Shown here: positions 16,338 to 24,174 of the stretch, one piece after another
Numbering within the stretch: position 1 is the stretch's first letter
Layout: each line of letters opens with the position of its first letter
IMG/VR virus record: IMGVR_UViG_3300044546_000352
Location: 1 to 31,620 of that record
Origin: a virus
Strand: one strand, 5' to 3'
Length of the DNA: 31,620 bases
Made by a program: the position numbers and the translations under genes
The notes under the pieces: generated by a model
Seen by the model: the letters and a program-made list of their open reading frames with translations, nothing else
What the model was told of the DNA's origin: nothing
The model's database searches: none

Positions 16338-17570
16338 CTATGCGTTCAACGCTGTTTTCGCAGTTGTGAATGAACCAGTAACCAAAGATAACACTCTGTT
16401 AGACGGCACGTAGCAAACTAATCTCATTTCCGCAAGGATAGTGATTAAGTTTTTAGTGAAGTCATCATTTTCATGACCCATTGAGATAGTTGCATCTTGT
16501 CTCATTCTCACGTTAACTTGAGAGAAATCACCAAGCAAGAATGTACCAGCTGTGATGCCAGTGTTTTTAATAACTGGAATACCGGCGAAAGTAGTAACAC
16601 CATTGCTCACTACGAATAATGAAGGTGCAACATAACCATTGTCAGTTGCTTTAGTCAACTCCATGAAAGTAGCATCTGTTGGGTGCAATACGATTGCAGA
16701 AGGTAAGTAGTTAGCAGCCTCAACTTGGTTGATTGCAGTACGCAATACATCGAAGTTGTTTGCAGCAGTACCGAAAGTACCGGCAAATGAACCAGCAGCA
16801 TAAGTAGTTGATTGAGTGATGATACCATTCAAGTTCGGAGTAGTACCGTTACCGCTTAATACACCGCTATCAGCTTTCAATGCAATAAGTTCAATTAAGT
16901 TGTTTCTGATTTCTGCTTCCATGAAAGCAACATCATCTAACATTTCCATTGATACTTTAGTGTAAGCCGTTACTTTTTCTACTTTCGCAGATTTTTCGTT
17001 TACATCGAAATCTTCTTGAGTCTTAGCAGCGCCCTCAGCAGTCATGCCAGCAGTACCCGGGTCGTTGTTAGCCATTTCAGCCCATTGAACGTACATTTTA
17101 TCCGTACGACCAAAGTTAGTAAGGTCAATAATAAACGGTCTTCTTCTCTTAGTTGTTACCAATCCAGTTGAGAAAGAAGCTAATTGATAAGGAATTGAGT
17201 TAGTACCAACAGCATCGATGTTAGCAGTGGTCATAGTACCAGCAGCCTTAACATTCATCTGTGCGCTAAAACCTTTCTTTTTCATATTTGCGCCATTCTC
17301 TTTAACGATTGATTTGTAACCGTCAACGAATAAGTCAGCAAGTGATTTGTAAGACTCTGTTTTTTCAGAAGCCGCTTCGTTAGCTGCTTTCAATTTAACA
17401 ATCTCTCCATTCACTTCGCTTTTTAATTCTTCTTTAGCTGCTTTAACTGCCTCTAATTCGGCTTTTAAACTTGCTACTTCGTTTAATGATTCGGCTTTCA
17501 CCGCATCAAGTTTTTTACCAACTTCAATGTTGATAGCGTCTACTAACGCTTTTTGGTCTTGTGCTTCCAT
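16338..17570 (-). CDS. major capsid protein, HK97-type, 410 aa
   Basis: Builds the icosahedral shell. Residues 1-105 form a charged coiled coil (ALVDAINIEVGKKLDAVKAE, LKAELEAVKAAKEE), the delta domain that serves as internal scaffold and is normally removed by the protease. The rest shows typical HK97-family features: SIPYQLASFSTGLVTTKRRR, an AEGAAKTQEDFD E-loop-type segment, SNGVTTFAGIPVIKNTGITA and a C-terminal strand with RLVCYVPSNRVLSLVTGS. It follows the protease gene by three bases. It has its own terminator behind it. Confidence 0.92.
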   Translation of the reverse strand: MEAQDQKALVDAINIEVGKKLDAVKAESLNEVASLKAELEAVKAAKEELKSEVNGEIVKLKAANEAASEKTESYKSLADLFVDGYKSIVKENGANMKKKGFSAQMNVKAAGTMTTANIDAVGTNSIPYQLASFSTGLVTTKRRRPFIIDLTNFGRTDKMYVQWAEMANNDPGTAGMTAEGAAKTQEDFDVNEKSAKVEKVTAYTKVSMEMLDDVAFMEAEIRNNLIELIALKADSGVLSGNGTTPNLNGIITQSTTYAAGSFAGTFGTAANNFDVLRTAINQVEAANYLPSAIVLHPTDATFMELTKATDNGYVAPSLFVVSNGVTTFAGIPVIKNTGITAGTFLLGDFSQVNVRMRQDATISMGHENDDFTKNLITILAEMRLVCYVPSNRVLSLVTGSFTTAKTALNA

Positions 17571-17573
17571 TTT

Positions 17574-18443
17574 TTAGAAATTTAAGTTTTTAATAATTGA
17601 ATTTATATCGAATTTTGGTTTTATCGTTTCGCTTGATTTTGCTTCGCTCGGCACTTGTGAAAGTGTGGGCTTATCAAAGGTTTCGGCTACTTCAATCTCT
17701 TTTAATATTTGCTTGAATTGTTTAATTTGTAGTTCAAACGTGCTTAGCATTTCATCGCTTTGCATTCCGTTCTTCACCGTATATTCAAGCTGGTTTAATT
17801 TGCTTACAAGTGCTAAGGTCATTGATTCTTTACTACCGCTTTTCACACCTAAGAATGGTGTTAATGAATTTGCACCAAAGGCAACGGTTGAACCCTCGAA
17901 TAGGTTAATTTCTTTTACTAAGTATAAGTACCCGTATTTTTCCGCTTCCTCAGGGTTAAGTAATTTGCTCACTACTTCATTCCAAGCAACTGGATTCTTT
18001 TCCGATTCTATTAATGAAAGTTGATTGTACTTGAAACCGATTGAATGATTGTCGTATATACCCTCTTTATAATTAATAAGAGTATCATTCCCAAGTGTTG
18101 TATTGGCAATCTTAGACTCAAAATAAATACCAGTAATTCCATTCTTTGTGGTTTCTTCTAACACTTGTAACTTACCTACTAAGGTCGTAAGGTCGTGGTT
18201 CAATGCGTGTTTAATCTTCGCAACCGCTGTGCTGTTTACTCCGCGCTCATCAATTGATTTCTTAGCAGCGCCCATTATTAACACATCCTTATCTGAATCG
18301 AAAAAGTTATAAGAATTAAAGAAGCCCGTAACAATACGAGATGAAGTGCTAACATCTAAAATATTTGCATCAGCACTTTTAACTGAGTAATGAGCCGACT
18401 TTTTATCGACTTCACTTAGTATATGTTTTTTCGCTTCTTCCAT
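17574..18443 (-). CDS. prohead protease, S78-like, 289 aa
   Basis: Serine protease that matures the capsid. The N-terminal strands RIVTGFFNSYNFFDSDKDVL are typical. Catalytic candidates are H83 in HALNHDLTTLVGK and S134 in DNHSIGFK, the His and Ser motifs of the HK97 prohead protease family; a third acidic or His residue is not assigned. The C-terminal 100 residues are helical and charged and may act as extra scaffold. Located between portal and capsid as expected. Confidence 0.88.
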   Translation of the reverse strand: MEEAKKHILSEVDKKSAHYSVKSADANILDVSTSSRIVTGFFNSYNFFDSDKDVLIMGAAKKSIDERGVNSTAVAKIKHALNHDLTTLVGKLQVLEETTKNGITGIYFESKIANTTLGNDTLINYKEGIYDNHSIGFKYNQLSLIESEKNPVAWNEVVSKLLNPEEAEKYGYLYLVKEINLFEGSTVAFGANSLTPFLGVKSGSKESMTLALVSKLNQLEYTVKNGMQSDEMLSTFELQIKQFKQILKEIEVAETFDKPTLSQVPSEAKSSETIKPKFDINSIIKNLNF

Positions 18444-18488
18444 TTCTTTTCAAAAATAAATACAAAAAGTATTCGCAATTTTTTTTCT

Positions 18489-19751
18489 TTAATTGATGTG
18501 ATTGTTTACTTCCTCCACACCTCGCTTCATGACATCGCTTAATATGTTCACCGCCACATCACGACTTATCTCTCCATTTAAGACCGCTCTGTTCAAAGTG
18601 ATAATTGTATTTACGTTGATGCTGTTTTTTTCTGCTTCTGTTTTTTCGGATTGTTCTTCCTTTTGTTTGTCCTCTTGCAGCACTGGCAAATAAGAATAGT
18701 CAGCATATAAGTAAAGCCCTTGTTTCTCCAAACCAAAAGCATTGTTTAAGATGCTCATTAAGTCATCGGCTTGAGGCTGTATAGTGTTTTGGTAAGTTGA
18801 TTTAACCCCGTTGTTTTTGTTCTCGAATGTTGCGCCCTTCGTGCTTGGGAATATATCTCTATCAGCACCATAAGCAGCGCAGATAGTTTGAAAGTCGCTC
18901 TCTATGCACTCTAATAACATCAGGTCCTTAATAGGGAATGTCATCGGCTGCCACTTCAAAGAACTATTGGTGATGATTTTACGCTTCTGCCCGTCAAATA
19001 TGCCGTAGCTTTTACTCATTTCACGTTCTATTCTATCGCGTTCCTCTTTGCCTAAAGGTATCGCACCGCCATCGGCTTGGCTTTCATTGCTTAATATACC
19101 CTCAGCACCACGTTCAACTATTAACACATTTTCACTTTTAAGCGCACCTATGATATTAGATAAAGGCAACTGCAAAGAATCAATCTTGCTTTGTGATGTT
19201 ATAAGGTTGCCACCCACTCCCTCATTCTTATATATCATATCGGAAGGCTGCACATTAAAGTAAGTGCCTTGATCATATACCTTATAAGACTTAATAATTC
19301 CATCGACCGTTGTTTGATTGTATAGCTTACCCGTTGGAATAACCTTAACATCGCTTGGAAGTAAGTTCCACATTAACGAAGGTAACGCGCTTGGTAGTCC
19401 TTTAATTTCGTATATAAAAGCATTACCGAACACCGACTTAAACACATAGTATTCAAATAGAAACTCCTCGCGCGTTCTTAACGGGTTAGGTCTATTCAAT
19501 AGGTTTAATACCTCATGCTCTTTAATCTCTTCGCCCGTCTTTTTATCGTATAGCTTGATGTCCATATTCTTGAACATATCAGCTAACTGGTTGATTACAG
19601 ATTGAAGATGAGGAATGGTGTTATATATTCTTAGCTTGTTTTCCGTATCAATAAGAATCGGATTCTTACGGTCGTAAATAGATGTTGAGTACATACCGTT
19701 AAAGGTGCTAAGCCCGAACATTCGAGCCACTAAATTAGATACATAACTCAT
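18489..19751 (-). CDS. portal protein, HK97 family, 420 aa
   Basis: Forms the dodecameric ring through which DNA enters. The segment HEVLNLLNRPNPLRTREEFL (about 79-98) and the following VFKSVFGNAFIYEIKGLP, plus IKDLMLLECIESDFQTICAAYG (about 271-292), are the classic HK97 portal pattern. The C terminus is a charged helix (KQKEEQSEKTEAEKNSINVN). Between large terminase and protease, the standard place. Length is normal for the family. Confidence 0.92.
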   Translation of the reverse strand: MSYVSNLVARMFGLSTFNGMYSTSIYDRKNPILIDTENKLRIYNTIPHLQSVINQLADMFKNMDIKLYDKKTGEEIKEHEVLNLLNRPNPLRTREEFLFEYYVFKSVFGNAFIYEIKGLPSALPSLMWNLLPSDVKVIPTGKLYNQTTVDGIIKSYKVYDQGTYFNVQPSDMIYKNEGVGGNLITSQSKIDSLQLPLSNIIGALKSENVLIVERGAEGILSNESQADGGAIPLGKEERDRIEREMSKSYGIFDGQKRKIITNSSLKWQPMTFPIKDLMLLECIESDFQTICAAYGADRDIFPSTKGATFENKNNGVKSTYQNTIQPQADDLMSILNNAFGLEKQGLYLYADYSYLPVLQEDKQKEEQSEKTEAEKNSINVNTIITLNRAVLNGEISRDVAVNILSDVMKRGVEEVNNHIN

Positions 19752-19800
19752 CGTAATAATTTTTTTTAAAATTAAGTATTAAAATAATTGTCAATTTTTT

Positions 19801-21042
19801 TTATTCGAATATGTGCGGCAGTAAGGCTTGTATGAAGTTCGCCAGCCCAGCCATCGCATCGGGTGCATCATCGTGCTTACTCTTACCGTCCTTCTTATAC
19901 TCGTATATTTGCTGCATCATTGCCCTATATTCATCTGTCTGCTTCTCAGGGTGAACGTACACGAATTTATTTTTAATGATGTGGTACGCCATCAATATAC
20001 GCGTGTGCTTGTTTGCGGTGTTCTTTATGCTTAGTACCTTATCTTCTTGCACCGATTGACGAAGCAAGCGAATGAAACCACTCCCCTGATTGTTTGCCTC
20101 AATACGGGTGTAGTCAGCGTTTAACTCCTTTATCTTGCTTGATACCATCGGGCACGTTACATCGATTGTATCTTGCGTGAAGATTGCATCTGTGATGTAT
20201 ATCTTGCCATCGTATATCCTTGCCCACAACGCGCATAAATAATCACTACCTTCATCTGCAACATCGACATAACCTAACACGCTTTCTGCTTTTCCCGTTG
20301 GCAACTCATCAAAGTAATTGAACTCCGTCCGCTTGAACAACGAACCCGTTAAACTAACCTCCCAATTACCGTTAACGAATACATCGTACTCGTGCGCTGG
20401 CATATTTGCCTTCAATGACTCAACGTAATCTTTTGGAATATGTGGGTTGTCGCTAATCTTTGCTGGTATGTATGCCCACGTTGTAGGTAGTGTGTTATCC
20501 TTCCATTTATCGTATATCCTTGACTTCACCCATCCGCCTGATGGGTTACACGTTGCTAAGATTTGAATAGGGCAGTTGGGTGAACCCGTCCAACTTCCAC
20601 TTCTCTCGATTACCTTGTTTAGCGTTGCCTCTTGCAGTTCGTTTATTTCATCTAAGCCAGCACCGTTTATCTCTAACCCTCTAAAACGGTTTAACTCTTT
20701 GTCTGTGTCGAATGATTCAGCTAAGAAAATAATTTGCGAGCCGTTGGTGAAGGTAACGGTCATTGTCTGCTGATTGAACTCTTTAACGTATTGCTGAAAG
20801 CCGTCATCTAATAACCGCTGGAAGGTTACTAATATAGTTCTGCGAAGTGTTGGCAATGATTCGCGTACTACTAACCATCTGCTTTTATCGTATTTAAAGC
20901 AATTAGAAAGTAAACAAAGCAGCAACCAATAAGACTTGCCGCCTCGGATAGCCCCCCCGTATAAAGTAAAGGTCTTGGTATCGGCTACTCTCTTAGCTTC
21001 AATTTGTTTTTTAAACGGCAGTATCTTGGTCGCTTCCGCCAT
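19801..21042 (-). CDS. terminase large subunit, 413 aa
   Basis: DNA packaging motor with ATPase and nuclease. From the ATG at 21042, Walker A is GGAIRGGKS (29-37), Walker B ends AGLDEINE (128-135, D131 E132), and the coupling motif is LATCNPSGG. The nuclease half has GYVDVADEGSDYLCAL, a conserved Asp cluster, RIEANNQGSGF and HDDAPDAMAGL near the C terminus. The frame extends to a TTG at 21051, but the ATG is preferred. It overlaps the small-subunit gene by 32 bases. Confidence 0.95.
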   Translation of the reverse strand: MAEATKILPFKKQIEAKRVADTKTFTLYGGAIRGGKSYWLLLCLLSNCFKYDKSRWLVVRESLPTLRRTILVTFQRLLDDGFQQYVKEFNQQTMTVTFTNGSQIIFLAESFDTDKELNRFRGLEINGAGLDEINELQEATLNKVIERSGSWTGSPNCPIQILATCNPSGGWVKSRIYDKWKDNTLPTTWAYIPAKISDNPHIPKDYVESLKANMPAHEYDVFVNGNWEVSLTGSLFKRTEFNYFDELPTGKAESVLGYVDVADEGSDYLCALWARIYDGKIYITDAIFTQDTIDVTCPMVSSKIKELNADYTRIEANNQGSGFIRLLRQSVQEDKVLSIKNTANKHTRILMAYHIIKNKFVYVHPEKQTDEYRAMMQQIYEYKKDGKSKHDDAPDAMAGLANFIQALLPHIFE

Positions 21043-21310
21043 TCCAATCAATTATAATAGGTTTGTCGTTTAACTCTTTGCCGTTGCTGGTAACATCTGT
21101 CTTCTTAGGTATGAAGTAAGGGAATAGTTGAGCCAATAGTTTTAGGTATGTCGCGTGGTCTTCTTTTCTAACTTGGGCTAAAGACTCTTTAACTAAATCA
21201 ACTTCTCCCTCCATTATTTCAATAAAGCGTTCCTTAGCGTCTTGAGTAATTTTATTCTCAACACCCTTTTCCCTTCCTCCAGTCTTTGGTTTACCCTTCT
21301 TAAAAGCCAT
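21011..21310 (-). CDS. terminase small subunit candidate, 99 aa
   Basis: Starts MAFKKGKPKTGGREKGVENK, a basic Gly-rich DNA-binding tail typical of small Bacteroidota phage terminases. It then has a helical core (DAKERFIEIMEGEVDLVKES) and an acidic end that overlaps the large terminase gene. It recognises the phage DNA and loads the large subunit. Called from gene order, size and the basic N-terminal segment. Confidence 0.75.
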   Translation of the reverse strand: MAFKKGKPKTGGREKGVENKITQDAKERFIEIMEGEVDLVKESLAQVRKEDHATYLKLLAQLFPYFIPKKTDVTSNGKELNDKPIIIDWNGGSDQDTAV

Positions 21311-21328
21311 ATTCTATATTATTCTATT

Positions 21329-21433
21329 TTAGAATGGCTGCCTAAGCACCACCCCACACTTATAACAAAACACCTCAGCGTGGTCTATAACAGACTCGCA
21401 TACTATGCACTTTATTATTGTTAATTCGCTCAT
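21329..21433 (-). CDS. tiny zinc-ribbon protein, 34 aa
   Basis: ATG at 21433, TAA at 21329. The product MSELTIIKCIVCESV... carries C9-x2-C12 and C23-x2-C26, giving a complete four-Cys zinc ribbon in only 34 residues. Its start overlaps the stop of the gene in front (TAATG), so translation is coupled. It lies directly before the terminase genes. Nucleic-acid or protein binding is plausible. Too short for most gene finders. Confidence 0.6.
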   Translation of the reverse strand: MSELTIIKCIVCESVIDHAEVFCYKCGVVLRQPF

Positions 21434-21573
21434 TATATTCCAAATTGCTTTTTTATCTTCTTCTTTTCTTTTCTAGGTATTCTAGTGTAATATTTATCCA
21501 ATATTACGATTCCAGAAAACGAAGGTACGTTAGAGTATTTCATCTGACTCATCACTACATCAATTACACTCAT
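21433..21573 (-). CDS. small basic hypothetical protein, 46 aa
   Basis: ATG at 21573, stop TAA at 21433-21435. Starts MSVIDVVMSQMKYSNVPSFS and ends in a strongly basic tail (RIPRKEKKKIKKQFGI). Its start overlaps the previous stop (ATGA) and its stop overlaps the next start (TAATG), strong evidence that it is translated. A nucleic-acid-binding tail is suggested by the lysines. No family recognised. Confidence 0.6.
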   Translation of the reverse strand: MSVIDVVMSQMKYSNVPSFSGIVILDKYYTRIPRKEKKKIKKQFGI

Positions 21574-21665
21574 TTCTTTTTTGTTTTAGGTTTTGCTTTT
21601 TTCTTTACTTCCTTAATAGCCTCTTTAACTATCGTCGCGTAATACTCCGCTTCTTTACTTTTCAT
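21570..21665 (-). CDS. tiny lysine-rich protein, 31 aa
   Basis: ATG at 21665, TGA at 21570. MKSKEAEYYATIVKEAIKEV is followed by a run of Lys, Ala, Pro and Thr residues like a histone-type tail. It is linked to its downstream neighbour by an ATGA overlap and starts 10 bases upstream of the previous gene's stop region in the same chain. It may bind DNA or RNA. It could also be a translated spacer, hence moderate confidence. Confidence 0.5.
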   Translation of the reverse strand: MKSKEAEYYATIVKEAIKEVKKKAKPKTKKK

Positions 21666-21810
21666 CTTTCGCTAATAAATAATGCAGCGATATAAGCGTG
21701 TAAACTGCCACCCCTACCTTCCAATTAGTAAGATAAGATAACGACACCAACGAACCTATCAAGGCTACAAATAACACCGTTTGCACTACTGCTTTTAATT
21801 TTCTATTCAT
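21655..21810 (-). CDS. small membrane protein, two segments, 51 aa
   Basis: ATG at 21810, TAA at 21655. The protein begins MNRKLKAVVQ and has a first hydrophobic helix (TVLFVALIGSLVSLSYL, residues 11-27) and a second (VGVAVYTLISLHYLLA, 32-47) with a basic N terminus, predicting a helical hairpin in the cytoplasmic membrane. An ATGA overlap ties it to the 98-aa gene in front. Possible roles include superinfection exclusion or a holin-like function; neither can be shown here. Confidence 0.6.
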   Translation of the reverse strand: MNRKLKAVVQTVLFVALIGSLVSLSYLTNWKVGVAVYTLISLHYLLAKDEK

Positions 21811-22103
21811 CCTATTTGTTTTAACACCTCAATAAAGTAAGGTCGTTTATATGTTTCTCGTTTCGCTTGTATCACTTTCAACTTATTGATCGGGCAATCT
21901 ATCATCCACCATTTGCCTCTGCCGTAAAATCTTTGTTTAAGAACGTGCATTAAATCGCATTCTTTCGGGAGGTTGTAAATATAAAACTTGTCCCTAATAT
22001 ACTCGTAATATTCATTCACCTTCTCTCTCGTCATATCTTCAATGCAATCATTTAGCATCTTGTCAATTAGAACTCTTTTCTCTGCATCGAAATTGCCGCT
22101 CAT
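21807..22103 (-). CDS. hypothetical protein, 98 aa
   Basis: ATG at 22103. A charged helical N terminus (MSGNFDAEKRVLIDKMLNDC) is followed by an aromatic, basic core with FYGRGKWWMIDCPINKLKVI. The context is DNA metabolism. Two Cys and the RGKWW patch are compatible with nucleic-acid binding, but no family is recognised. Confidence 0.65.
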   Translation of the reverse strand: MSGNFDAEKRVLIDKMLNDCIEDMTREKVNEYYEYIRDKFYIYNLPKECDLMHVLKQRFYGRGKWWMIDCPINKLKVIQAKRETYKRPYFIEVLKQIG

Positions 22104-22114
22104 TCGTTTGTTTT

Positions 22115-22546
22115 TTACGAATTTATAAAAATTTCTTCATTCGGCAACGGTATGTGAATATTAAACCATTCTTTTGCAAAGTTTCTTATCTGCTCATGAT
22201 ACTGCTCTTGTTCAAACTTGCTGTTCTTGGTTGTACTTTTAGGTACTATTATAACCTCACCAGTTTCTTCGTTAATCAATTCCACGCTGTTGAACTTCAT
22301 CTTCATTATCTCGTGAACCTCCTCAATGGTAAACACTTCACCGCACGTTTCATAGAACTGCATTTTAACTAAAGGATAAACACACCCCCATAGGTATGAA
22401 TTTTGATTGTTGCTGCGCTTCCTTCTTTTCTTTTCAATGGTAATGGTTATCTCTTTGCCCTCGAATTGTTCAAAGGTTTTCGATATGCTGCCTTTATTCG
22501 TGGCGCACTTACCGTTAATCACTTTGCTGTTTACGCTTGCTTTCAA
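22115..22546 (-). CDS. NinB-like recombination protein, 143 aa
   Basis: NinB (Orf) proteins assist RecA/RecT-type recombination by binding single-stranded DNA. The motif KKRRKRSNNQNSYLWGCVYP (residues 39-58) is the RSxxQNxYLW pattern of the family, followed by helices with TIEEVHEIMKMKFN. The only sensible start is a TTG at 22546, which overlaps the TGA of the upstream gene by two bases (TTGA); the first ATG lies mid-protein. Fits well with the RecT and exonuclease pair elsewhere in the genome. Confidence 0.75.
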   Translation of the reverse strand: MKASVNSKVINGKCATNKGSISKTFEQFEGKEITITIEKKRRKRSNNQNSYLWGCVYPLVKMQFYETCGEVFTIEEVHEIMKMKFNSVELINEETGEVIIVPKSTTKNSKFEQEQYHEQIRNFAKEWFNIHIPLPNEEIFINS

Positions 22547-22719
22547 TTTAATCTACCTTGTATTTCTAACTCCAAGATGTCTTTAACATCCTCAATGTAT
22601 TCTTTTAGTTCGCCTTTAGCCTTTCCGCTTTTTAAGATGCTAAGCAAGTATTCAGCTGGTACATCGCCCAGTTCCCAGCCTTCATAATTGCCAAAAGGCA
22701 TCAAGTCGTAATCGCCCAT
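22543..22719 (-). CDS. DUF3820-type small protein, 58 aa
   Basis: ATG at 22719, TGA at 22543. Residues 7-25 read MPFGNYEGWELGDVPAEYL, the MPFGxYxG...L..lPxxYL signature of DUF3820 proteins, followed by a helix to the C terminus. This small domain is often found next to or fused to nucleases, including exonucleases. Biochemical function is not established. Here it stands between a VRR-NUC gene and a NinB-like gene, which supports a nucleic-acid role. Confidence 0.75.
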   Translation of the reverse strand: MGDYDLMPFGNYEGWELGDVPAEYLLSILKSGKAKGELKEYIEDVKDILELEIQGRLN

Positions 22720-22720
22720 T

Positions 22721-23011
22721 TTAAATCATTTTTATACCTATTATTCGACAAATATCATCTAACGATTCGCATTTATCAACTTGACCTCTCCAATCATTAA
22801 AAAACTTTTCCTCGTCTTCTGTTAGTGTTTTTCTGCTTTTACTTTTCGCGCCATCTTTCAATTCTATCATCCAATTTTTTCCCATGTAGCCACAAATAAA
22901 ATCAGGAAAACCTTTCCCCAGCATTGAAGTAATCGCAACACTTACACCTAACTTACGAAGCTGGCTAACTACTTCTTTTTGATTATCGTCAATTCTTCCT
23001 CTAACTCGCAT
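22721..23011 (-). CDS. VRR-NUC domain nuclease, 96 aa
   Basis: A stand-alone PD-(D/E)xK nuclease of the VRR-NUC type, which act on branched DNA such as Holliday junctions. Key residues: E13/Q11 in the first helix, GFPD (34-37, D37), then E50-x-K52 in WMIELKDGAK. At 96 aa it is normal for phage versions. The start overlaps the upstream gene by 43 bases; no later ATG keeps the first helix. Probably resolves recombination intermediates before packaging. Confidence 0.85.
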   Translation of the reverse strand: MRVRGRIDDNQKEVVSQLRKLGVSVAITSMLGKGFPDFICGYMGKNWMIELKDGAKSKSRKTLTEDEEKFFNDWRGQVDKCESLDDICRIIGIKMI

Positions 23012-23313
23012 TCGTCAAACTTATAACTAAATCCAGTAAATCGCAAATGTTGAGGCTTGTTAGCTGCTTCAATCATCAATTCGTTTATCTGCTTGGCTTT
23101 GCTTTTCCACTTTAAATACGAAGTTAACACGTATCGATTACCGACTGGTATCTCTGTGTCGATATGCCCTTCAATCCTAAAGGTTCTCACGTTCAAATCT
23201 AATTCACTCGCTACAAATCTCGATGCTGCGCTTATCGTTGGGCATACCATTTCCAAGTGTCTTTGTTCACCTACTATTCGGTAGATGTACGTTGTTCTTT
23301 CTGCTGCTTTCAT
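22969..23313 (-). CDS. hypothetical protein, 114 aa
   Basis: ATG at 23313. Starts MKAAERTTYIYRIVGEQRHL. A segment GHIDTEIPVGNRYVLTSYLK lies in a small alpha/beta fold, and the C terminus is acidic then basic (CELEEELTIIKKK). Its start overlaps the stop in front as ATGA. It belongs to the DNA-metabolism cluster by position. No family recognised. Confidence 0.65.
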   Translation of the reverse strand: MKAAERTTYIYRIVGEQRHLEMVCPTISAASRFVASELDLNVRTFRIEGHIDTEIPVGNRYVLTSYLKWKSKAKQINELMIEAANKPQHLRFTGFSYKFDECELEEELTIIKKK

Positions 23314-23582
23314 GCTTTTAATTTTAGATTGTAAAACTTTACTTTTGATTTGAATACGGTAGTAGGACGGGTGCGGAAGTAATAATCACCTATCATATCA
23401 CCATTCGGTCGGCATTGCATTTTTATTTGATTGTATCGCTTTAAACTTGCCATCAAGTCTATAAGCCCCTCGCTTGCATCAATGTAATCGAATACGCTGT
23501 TGAAGCCAACAAAAGGCTTTCCATTTACCAGCGTGCCTTTTGAATCGTAGCAATAGATTAATCTTGTGTCTTTATTTTCCAT
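23310..23582 (-). CDS. hypothetical protein, 90 aa
   Basis: ATG at 23582. Starts MENKDTRLIYCYDSKGTLVN, with the later pattern YNQIKMQCRPNGDMIGDYYF. A small mixed fold with a basic C terminus (FKSKVKFYNLKLKA). Follows the HNH unit by 19 bases and leads the chain of overlapping genes to the left. Resembles small NUMOD-type or DNA-binding modules in style, but no firm assignment is possible. Confidence 0.6.
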   Translation of the reverse strand: MENKDTRLIYCYDSKGTLVNGKPFVGFNSVFDYIDASEGLIDLMASLKRYNQIKMQCRPNGDMIGDYYFRTRPTTVFKSKVKFYNLKLKA

Positions 23583-23601
23583 TGTGTTTGTTTTTGTTTG
23601 A

Positions 23602-24042
23602 TTAATACTTTGTTAATTTTTCGTGGCTTAATATTTTATCAGCCCACTCTTTGTTAATTGATATTAACACATCAATATTTTTAGGTATCCATACCTTTTT
23701 CTTTTTCTTTGTGTTGCAAACCTGACAAGCGCAAACTAAGTTATATTCCTTTCCTAATCCCCCATAAATATATGGTATTACGTGTTCTATTATAATTTCT
23801 CCTCCAACTTCACCGCAATACTGACAAGTATTATTATCTCTTTTCCTTACATTTTCTTTTACTGATGGGCAAGGATATAAAGTTATTCCGGTTTTATTAC
23901 TGAGATAAGCAAAATCAGTATAACACGCACCATAAGAGCAATTAAACTCTTTCGCTATCTCCTTAAGTCTTTTAGTGCTAAATCCAGTTTTAATAACTTC
24001 TTCAACAGCTTTTCTTCTTTCATCAATATTTAGGTGTGCCAT
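23602..24042 (-). CDS. HNH endonuclease with N-terminal helix-turn-helix, 146 aa
   Basis: Residues 19-47 look like a helix-turn-helix (GFSTKRLKEIAKEFNCSYGA) that would choose the target site. The nuclease has C73-x2-C76, H87 in EHVIP, N101 and C106-x2-C109 with N110, a zinc-stapled HNH fold. The protein is free-standing, like homing endonucleases. It is the only gene in this operon headed by a full-consensus promoter (24144-24174) and a compact RNA structure (24056-24139). Overlap with neighbours, seen everywhere else around it, is absent, suggesting late insertion as a unit. A packaging-type HNH is less likely because it lies far from the terminase. Confidence 0.85.
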   Translation of the reverse strand: MAHLNIDERRKAVEEVIKTGFSTKRLKEIAKEFNCSYGACYTDFAYLSNKTGITLYPCPSVKENVRKRDNNTCQYCGEVGGEIIIEHVIPYIYGGLGKEYNLVCACQVCNTKKKKKVWIPKNIDVLISINKEWADKILSHEKLTKY

Positions 24043-24055
24043 AAATATAAAATAC

Positions 24056-24139
24056 AGCCGTTACAAAGGCAGTCCGAAGAGGTGAAACCCCAAAGGCAAT
24101 GTAACGGCTATGTTTTTAATATTTTTCATTTCGGACTGC
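24056..24139 (-). ncRNA. pseudoknot-type structured leader RNA before HNH gene
   Basis: Two perfect 10-bp inverted repeats are interleaved. Reading the minus strand: S1 GCAGTCCGAA (24139-24130), S2 AGCCGTTACA (24109-24100), S1' TTCGGACTGC (24078-24069), S2' TGTAACGGCT (24065-24056). Order S1-S2-S1'-S2' is a pseudoknot if both form together, or a two-state switch if not. Linkers are 20, 21 and 3 bases. The 21-base linker can form a small hairpin (GGGGT-TTC-ACCTC, with a G-U pair). Transcription from the promoter at 24144 would start about at the first base of S1. The HNH ATG follows 14 bases after S2'. No known RNA family is recognised. Confidence 0.75.
24061..24129 (-). CDS. possible 22-aa leader peptide inside the structured RNA
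   Basis: An ATG directly behind the first helix strand opens a 22-codon frame ending in TAA at 24061-24063, 18 bases before the HNH start. The product begins MKNIKNIAVTLPLGFHL and is hydrophobic. Its codons cover both second-helix strands, so ribosomes on it would unwind the RNA. It may regulate HNH translation or be fortuitous. Confidence 0.35.
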   Translation of the reverse strand: MKNIKNIAVTLPLGFHLFGLPL

Positions 24140-24143
24140 GTGG

Positions 24144-24174
24144 CTAAATTAGTAATTGTTTTTTAAGTACCAAA
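24144..24174 (-). promoter_or_regulatory. promoter of the structured RNA and HNH gene
   Basis: Minus strand: TTTG at 24174-24171, 19 bases, then TAATTTAG at 24151-24144. This matches the Bacteroidota consensus TTTG-N19-TAnnTTTG in 11 of the 12 boxes' bases counting fixed and free positions (TTAG for TTTG is the sole difference). The predicted start point falls at about 24137-24141, the 5' edge of the structured RNA. Confidence 0.75.

Noticed and set aside
18451-18458. TATTTTTG box before the protease gene
   Set aside because: It lies only 7 bases from the ATG and has no TTTG at -33, so a useful transcript start is not possible.
24056-24139. HDV-like self-cleaving ribozyme as identity of the HNH leader
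   Set aside because: The helix order resembles the HDV fold (P1, P2, P3 hairpin, P1', P2'). However, no P4 and no convincing J4/2 segment with the catalytic C are present, only 3 bases separate S1' and S2', and S1 has 10 pairs instead of about 7. Kept as an open possibility, not as a call.
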